Of a stretch of DNA of 64,000 bases, positions 61,078-64,000 are shown in pieces. This DNA comes from Sphingomonas naphthae (lineage in GTDB: Bacteria; Pseudomonadota; Alphaproteobacteria; Sphingomonadales; Sphingomonadaceae), in assembly GCF_028607085.1 (NCBI RefSeq), contig NZ_CP117411.1, forward strand, positions 3,610,501-3,674,500, read 5' to 3'. The notes beneath the pieces were generated by a model, which did no database searches, was not told the DNA's origin, and saw only the letters and a list, made by a program, of their open reading frames with translations. Position numbers and translations under genes: made by a program. Every line of letters begins with the position of its first letter. Within the stretch, counting starts at the first letter, position 1.

Positions 61078-61578
61078 TTAGATAATCTCCACCATGCTCC
61101 CCGGCCGCAGCCGGGGCAGCCAGTCCGCCAGCACGCGCCGCTCCACCGCGACGCACCCTTCGGTCGGCGCTCCGTCGCGCCAGCAGTGGAGGAAGATCGC
61201 GCTGCCCGCGCCGGGCACCGGCGGGGTGTCGTTGTGGGCCAGGGTCACGACGATGTCGTACAGGCCGTCATGGCGCAGCATCCGCTCGGCGGACCAGCGG
61301 TGGGGCCACATCACGGGGCGGTTGTAGGCGGGATCGGCGGGCGCGTCGGACCAGCCGTCCTCGGGGGAGATCCAGCGCCACGGCAGGGCCGGGGCCTCGG
61401 CGATCGTCACGCTCGGTTTCAGCAGCGCGGTCCGCAGCGCCCAGGTGCCCAGCGGCGTGCGGCCGTCGCCTTCCCGCTTGTCCTCTGCCGTGCAGGCGCC
61501 GCCGCGCCCGATCGCGCAGGGCACGGTCGCCCCGAAGGCGGTGACGGTCTGTGCGGTCGTATCGACCAGCAGGCTCAC
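61078..61578 (-). CDS. L,D-transpeptidase family (YkuD-like) protein
   Basis: The 166-residue protein has a YkuD-type catalytic segment with FLHCWRDGAPTEGCVAV: His131 and nucleophile Cys142, and H115 in VTLAHNDTPP. L,D-transpeptidases make 3-3 cross-links or attach lipoproteins in the periplasm. The chosen GTG at 61578 overlaps the ribA stop (GTGA). The start leaves no signal peptide, which is odd for an envelope enzyme. Either export uses another route or the enzyme acts on cytoplasmic muropeptides. Confidence 0.82.
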   Translation of the reverse strand: MSLLVDTTAQTVTAFGATVPCAIGRGGACTAEDKREGDGRTPLGTWALRTALLKPSVTIAEAPALPWRWISPEDGWSDAPADPAYNRPVMWPHRWSAERMLRHDGLYDIVVTLAHNDTPPVPGAGSAIFLHCWRDGAPTEGCVAVERRVLADWLPRLRPGSMVEII

Positions 61579-62645
61579 AATATATGCCCGGTGCGGTCGC
61601 GCTTGGTATCGAGATAGCCGGCGTTGTGCAGGTTTAGCCCGGCCTTGTGCGCGACCCGCTCGGCGACGGTGATGCCCGCCGTCTCCAGCCCGGCCACCTT
61701 GGCGGGATTGTTGGTCATCAGCCGCACTTCGATCTGGCCGATCAGCTCCAGCATCCGCGCCGCCACCGCGAAATCGCGCGCGTCGATCGCGAAGCCGAGG
61801 CGCAGATTGGCGTCCACCGTGTCGAACCCCTGATCCTGAAGTGCATAGGCGCGCAGCTTGTTGACGAGGCCGATGCCGCGCCCCTCTTGCCGCAGATAGA
61901 GCAGGATGCCCCAGCCGGCCCCCGCCATCTCGGCCAGCGCGCGGCGCAGTTGCGGCCCGCAATCGCATTTGAGCGAGCCCAGCGCATCGCCGGTGAGGCA
62001 TTCGGAATGGATGCGGACGAGCGGCGGACGGCCATCGGGCGAGCCGATGACGAGCGCGACATGCTCGACCGCGTCGGCCGCACCCCGAAAGGCGATGATC
62101 TCGGCGGCCTCGCTCGCCTCGACCGGCAGGCGCGCGCGGGAGGCGATCGCGAGCGTGGCGGGCGCGTCATGCGCGGCGATCGCGTCGGCGGGCAGGGTGA
62201 CGGCGGGATCGGCGGTGGCGGGGGCGATGAAGAAGGCCGGCAGCAGCCCGGCGAGTCGCGCCAGCCGCAGCGCCGCCTCGGCCGCGTCGGTCTCGGGCAG
62301 CGGCCCGGCGATCCACGGCCCCGCCAGCGGCCGGGCGAGATCAAGCGCGGGATCGGCCAGCGCCACGGCGGCGGGCAGATCGAGCCAGTCGACCCGGCGG
62401 ACGCGCACCGGCACCTGCGGCACGGCGGCCGCGATCTGGTTGGCGAGCTTCAGGGTCGCGGCGCGGGTGGGCGAGAGCAGCACGTCGGCGCGGCCATCGG
62501 GGTCGAACGCCGCCAGCCGGCCATCGTCGGCCGTCTCGATCGCCAGCGCCGCCAGCGTGCCATTCGTGCCCGCGATCGTCACCGGCCAGCCGCGCCGGAT
62601 CGCATCGATCGCGCGCGCGGCGTCACGGGGGTCAGCTGGCCTCAA
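61575..62645 (-). CDS. ribA: GTP cyclohydrolase II with N-terminal extension
   Basis: The 356-residue enzyme opens the imidazole ring of GTP in the first step of riboflavin synthesis. The C-terminal 190 residues carry the zinc site IHSECLTGDALGSLKCDCGP and the substrate motif LRQEGRGIGLVNKLRAYALQ, DTVDANLRLGF. The N-terminal 150 residues (PVTIAGTNGTLAALAIETAD, ADVLLSPTRAATLKLANQ) look like a decayed DHBP-synthase-like domain without its catalytic acidic loop. The start is a TTG at 62645 overlapping the xthA stop (TTGA). Confidence 0.9.
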   Translation of the reverse strand: MRPADPRDAARAIDAIRRGWPVTIAGTNGTLAALAIETADDGRLAAFDPDGRADVLLSPTRAATLKLANQIAAAVPQVPVRVRRVDWLDLPAAVALADPALDLARPLAGPWIAGPLPETDAAEAALRLARLAGLLPAFFIAPATADPAVTLPADAIAAHDAPATLAIASRARLPVEASEAAEIIAFRGAADAVEHVALVIGSPDGRPPLVRIHSECLTGDALGSLKCDCGPQLRRALAEMAGAGWGILLYLRQEGRGIGLVNKLRAYALQDQGFDTVDANLRLGFAIDARDFAVAARMLELIGQIEVRLMTNNPAKVAGLETAGITVAERVAHKAGLNLHNAGYLDTKRDRTGHIL

Positions 62646-63445
62646 AGGGCGAAGTCCGTGATGAGGGGGACGTGATCCGAGGGCTTGAGCCACGCGCGGC
62701 ACGGCTCGCACACCTTGTGGGCGGTGGCGCGCGGGGCGAGATCGGGGCTGGCCCACATATGATCGAGCCGGCGGCCGCGATCGTTCACCGTCCAGTCGGG
62801 CGATCGATAGCTCCACCAGGTATGCAGCCGCGCCGGGGCGGGATGGAAATGGCGGCCGAGATCGACCCAGCCGTGCGCCGCCTGCAACGCATCGAGCGCC
62901 GCCACCTCGACCGGCGTATGGCTGACCACGCCGAGCAACGCCTTGTGATTCCACACGTCGCTCGGCAGCGGCGCGACATTGAAATCGCCGACGATGAGCG
63001 TGGGTGTGGTGAGCGTCTCAGACCATTCGGTCATGCGCTTCAGGAAAGCGAGCTTCTGCGCGAATTTCGGGTTCAGCTCGACATCGGGAATGTCGCCGCC
63101 CGCCGGCACATAGACATTCTCGAGGTGGAAGCCCTGTTCCAGCCGCACGCCGACATGGCGCGCCTCGCCATTGGCCTGCCAGTCATGCTTCCAGATGCCG
63201 GGCTCGTCGTCGATCAGCGGCACCCGGCTGAGGATCGCGACGCCATGGTGCATCCGCTGGCCGTTGAGCCGCTGGTGGACGTAGCCCAGCTTGCGGAAGG
63301 CATCGGCCGGAAACACGTCGTCGGCCGCCTTGGTCTCCTGAAGGCACAGGATGTCCGGCTGCTCCTCGCGCAGGAACTGCTCGACGATCCCGATGCGGGC
63401 ACGGACGGAATTGATGTTCCAGGAGGCAATACGGAGCGTCGACAT
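62642..63445 (-). CDS. xthA: Exodeoxyribonuclease III
   Basis: The 267-residue AP endonuclease/3'-5' exonuclease repairs abasic sites. Motifs are RIASWNINSVRARI, ILCLQETKAADD (catalytic Glu), GVAILSR, LIVGDFNVAP (Asp-Asn) and the C-terminal SPDWTVNDRGRRLDHMWAS followed by SDHVPLITDF (Asp-His). Length is typical. It is the first gene of xthA-ribA-L,D-transpeptidase, each coupled by a four-base overlap. Confidence 0.95.
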   Translation of the reverse strand: MSTLRIASWNINSVRARIGIVEQFLREEQPDILCLQETKAADDVFPADAFRKLGYVHQRLNGQRMHHGVAILSRVPLIDDEPGIWKHDWQANGEARHVGVRLEQGFHLENVYVPAGGDIPDVELNPKFAQKLAFLKRMTEWSETLTTPTLIVGDFNVAPLPSDVWNHKALLGVVSHTPVEVAALDALQAAHGWVDLGRHFHPAPARLHTWWSYRSPDWTVNDRGRRLDHMWASPDLAPRATAHKVCEPCRAWLKPSDHVPLITDFAL

Positions 63446-63504
63446 GGAGGCGCGATGTAGCGACGGGGCGCGGCTTGCGCCAGCGCCGAACCTGTTCCCC
63501 TGAT

Positions 63505-63632
63505 CCTCCCCGGCACGGGGAGGGGGACCGCCGCCGAAGGCGGTGGTGGAGGGGGTTCTCCACGGATGCTGCGCTTCGTGGCGCTCCCCCTCCGTCAGCC
63601 CTTTGGGCTGCCACCTCCCCGTACCGGGGAGG
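63505..63632. repeat. Palindromic intergenic repeat, family C copy 2
   Basis: Arms CCTCCCCGGCACGGGGAGG (63505-63523) and CCTCCCCGTACCGGGGAGG (63614-63632), each itself a small palindrome, enclose further GC hairpins (GCCGCCGAAGGCGGTGG). It lies between the argG stop and the xthA start. Confidence 0.85.
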
Positions 63633-63640
63633 AACAGCCC

Positions 63641-64000
63641 TTATCGCCCGTCGCGGCTGCCGAGCAGGCGCAGGCGCAGCGCGTTGAGCTTGATGAAGCC
63701 CGCCGCGTCGCGCTGGTCGTAGGCGCCGGCGTCGTCCTCGAAGGTGACGACCTTTTCCGAATAGAGCGTGTTGGGCGACTTGCGGCCGACCACGATCACG
63801 CTGCCCTTGTAGAGCTTCAGGCGGACGGTGCCGGCCACCTTCTCCTGGCTGTGGTCGATCGCCGCCTGCAACATCTCGCGCTCAGGGCTGAACCAGAAGC
63901 CGTTGTAGATCAGTTCGGCATAGCGCGGGGCCAACTCGTCCTTCAGATGGGCGGCGCCGCGATCGAGCGTGATCTGCTCGATCCCGCGATGGGCGAGGTG
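63641..64000 (-). CDS. argG: Argininosuccinate synthase (partial, N-terminus outside window)
   Basis: The visible 119 residues are the C-terminal part of argininosuccinate synthase: [40 protein letters not shown], then [20 protein letters not shown] and [20 protein letters not shown]. ArgG joins citrulline and aspartate with ATP in arginine synthesis. The ATP-binding domain is beyond the window edge. Confidence 0.94.
   Translation of the reverse strand, partial: HLAHRGIEQITLDRGAAHLKDELAPRYAELIYNGFWFSPEREMLQAAIDHSQEKVAGTVRLKLYKGSVIVVGRKSPNTLYSEKVVTFEDDAGAYDQRDAAGFIKLNALRLRLLGSRDGR

Overview
The window is a gene-dense, GC-rich chromosomal segment from an alphaproteobacterium, most likely a sphingomonad (Sphingomonas or a close relative). 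Four things support this. It carries an EcfG/NepR/PhyR/PhyP general stress locus. It has the gene order NDUFA12 - mlaD - DUF2155 - aat. It encodes a double cold-shock-domain protein and a FAAL-type acyl-AMP ligase. Its intergenic palindromes, built on CGTTCGTCCCGAGCG-like and CTCCTGC-like arms, are of the kind common in sphingomonad genomes. Almost everything is housekeeping. I see no prophage, insertion sequence, CRISPR array, rRNA or tRNA.

Layout. 0-9 kb: GST (partial), DUF2490 protein, acyl-AMP ligase, recX, double cold-shock protein, M23 peptidase, DUF455 ferritin-like protein, peroxiredoxin and glnE. 9.3-14.1 kb: the general stress response island with two NepR-type anti-sigma factors, the sigma factor EcfG, a tiny membrane protein, PhyR, a PhyP-type HisKA_2 protein with a decayed ATPase domain, an apparent EcfG-controlled small RNA with C-rich loops, and an entericidin lipoprotein. 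14.2-17.2 kb: tatC-tatB-tatA and scpB-scpA on the minus strand. 17.4-23.1 kb: a Sel1/SPOR protein, then histidine kinase, response regulator and TonB-dependent receptor. 23.2-28.4 kb: VWA (CoxE-like) protein, OmpA-like and DUF4398 proteins, DUF817 membrane protein, MoxR-type ATPase and an unknown protein. 28.6-35.2 kb: dicarboxylate symporter, thioredoxin-fold lipoprotein, and the divergent helicase/exonuclease pair of the ligase-associated DNA damage response. 35.4-46.0 kb: glnD, TauE-like transporter, YggT, folD, marC, aat facing DUF2155-mlaD-NDUFA12, erpA, pirin and serine dehydratase. 46.2-54.3 kb: rlmN, M48 and S41 proteases, a secreted unknown, quinone oxidoreductase, CitE-like lyase and an M28 membrane peptidase. 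54.3-60.6 kb: argS-SPOR-nagZ and clpB. 60.7-64 kb: a small unknown protein, the xthA-ribA-L,D-transpeptidase operon and argG (partial).

The strongest points for a second look are these. (1) A GsrN-like small RNA candidate next to the stress regulators, downstream of a GGAAC-N16-GGTT promoter. The same promoter form precedes the small membrane gene/ecfG, and a close variant precedes nepR-phyP. (2) Inverting the segment from about 17.24 to 57.89 kb would rejoin argS-SPOR-nagZ with scpA-scpB-tatABC, the order I know from other alphaproteobacteria; both breakpoints lie at palindromic repeats. (3) Two genes whose only sensible start is a CTG overlapping the upstream stop as CTGA. (4) A GGCTTC triplication in the RNA-binding motif of a cold-shock domain. 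All coordinates were read by eye and start codons are inferred from ribosome-binding sites, overlaps and family expectations.
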